A stretch of DNA of 64,000 nt from an uncultured Desulfobacter sp. (GTDB taxonomy: Bacteria > Desulfobacterota > Desulfobacteria > Desulfobacterales > Desulfobacteraceae), in assembly GCF_963664415.1 (NCBI RefSeq), contig NZ_OY761441.1:1-64000 (forward strand), given 5' to 3'. The notes below the pieces were generated by a model. That model searched no databases and was not told where the DNA came from. It was given only the letters and a program-made list of their open reading frames with translations. Shown piece by piece: positions 63,510 through 64,000 of this stretch. The position numbers and the translations under genes are program-made. The first letter of the stretch is position 1. Every line of letters begins with the position of its first letter.

Positions 63510-64000
63510 ATGGAACCCGGCATTGACAAAACCACGGATACTCATCAGATATTCAAAATTGCAGGCCTGGCCTTTTTATTGAACCTGATTTTGACGCTTG
63601 TAAAGGTGCCGCTTGCTATTTTTACCGGAAGCTTAGCCATCACAGCCAGTGCCATTGATTCCGGAACAGATGCCGTGGCATCTTTGGTCATTTATGGTGG
63701 CGTCATGCTCTCCACCCGCAAAACCCGTTCCTTTCCCCTCGGGCTTTACAAACTTGAAAATGTAGCGTCTGTAACCATTTCCCTTTTTATTTTTATTGCC
63801 GGATATGAAATCGTTAAACAGATTTTCTCTTCGAGTGACAGCCTTGTGCAAATCACGCCAATTTCCATCTATCTTTTGATCGGAAGTAGCCTTTCAATAT
63901 TAGTATTTGGACAATATGCTCTCCACATAGGAAAGAAAACCGGATCGCCGGTCCTGATTGCTGAAGGACGCCATCGCCAGGTGGATGTTCTGTCATCCAT
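63510..64000 (+). CDS. Cation diffusion facilitator, cut by window end
   Basis: The frame starts at GTG 63504 or ATG 63510 and runs off the right edge. It shows helices 1-4 of a CDF metal/proton antiporter: AGLAFLLNLILTLVKVPLAI, the metal-site segment SLAITASAIDSGTDAVASLV, then RSFPLGLYKLENVASVTISL, and a further acidic/His block AEGRHRQVDVLSS. These proteins export zinc, iron or manganese. It pairs with the ZIP importer upstream. Confidence 0.88.
   Translation, partial: MEPGIDKTTDTHQIFKIAGLAFLLNLILTLVKVPLAIFTGSLAITASAIDSGTDAVASLVIYGGVMLSTRKTRSFPLGLYKLENVASVTISLFIFIAGYEIVKQIFSSSDSLVQITPISIYLLIGSSLSILVFGQYALHIGKKTGSPVLIAEGRHRQVDVLSS

Noticed and set aside
1..64000. tRNA, rRNA or CRISPR loci
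   Set aside because: A visual scan on both strands found no tRNA T-loop/CCA pattern, rRNA segments or regularly spaced repeats.

Overview
The window is about 64 kb of mixed core and accessory DNA, most likely from a Desulfobacterota (Desulfobacterales-like) bacterium. This placement is an inference. It rests on an ISNCY element of the ISDol1 type, the abundance of sensor kinases with HAMP/HisKA modules, TonB receptor/PchR-type AraC pairs and a diheme cytochrome c peroxidase. There are no rRNA, tRNA or CRISPR loci that I can see. The most striking property is genome decay driven by mobile elements. At least nine IS or intron copies are present, several nested in one another, and many host genes survive only as frameshifted or truncated remnants.

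Layout. 0-1.5 kb: IS1634-like remnant and a complete IS1595 element with a perfect 8-bp target duplication. 1.6-12.8 kb: siderophore-type uptake region with two intact TonB-dependent receptors, one broken receptor, two intact AraC/PchR-like regulators plus an AraC remnant, a decayed methyltransferase, a decayed MFS transporter and a type B carboxylesterase. 12.8-16 kb: internally deleted group II intron, truA, a truncated radical SAM gene and a DUF3089 hydrolase. 16.3-21.7 kb: a TPR/Cys-rich repeat protein gene split by a DUF4338 (DruA-like)-ISAzo13 unit, which is itself split by an ISNCY element with a 6-bp target duplication. 21.8-24.6 kb: IS21 with a 52-bp perfect palindrome. 24.9-30.3 kb: an AraC regulator, a PAS-like protein, cytochrome c peroxidase, and pseudogenes of glutathione peroxidase, a two-component system, a sigma-54 regulator and an HD hydrolase.

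30.3-36.7 kb: five-gene signalling operon made of a periplasmic binding protein, a sensor kinase carrying an A14 frameshift, an Rcp1-like response regulator, a REC-kinase-REC hybrid and a Cache-type sensor kinase. It is followed by a second, smaller copy of the deleted intron, sitting in a perfect hairpin. 37.2-42.4 kb: IS1634, a glycoside hydrolase tail, three small Cys-containing proteins and a PAS/NarL-type kinase. 42.8-50 kb: pyruvate (2-oxo acid) dehydrogenase operon (E1 alpha, E1 beta, E2, E3, lipoate ligase-like), with E1 alpha interrupted by an IS110/IS1111-type element whose long 3' noncoding end probably encodes a bridge RNA. 50.1-54.7 kb: SLC13 transporter, chimeric and deleted transposases, DUF1772 protein. 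54.8-60.7 kb: a visibly GC-richer cluster of wrbA and oxidative pentose phosphate genes (pgl, zwf, gnd) with DUF547, TVP38 and a broken glucosidase head. 60.8-64 kb: IS1-like transposase, ZIP and CDF metal transporters.

The best candidates for new biology are the bridge-RNA-like end of the IS110 element, which shares an 11-nt identity with its pdhA target; the DUF4338 protein translated in frame ahead of an ISAzo13 transposase; the recurrent A-tract frameshifts in three transposases and one sensor kinase; the deleted group II intron present in two copies with the same internal deletion; and the three-repeat Cys-rich protein.
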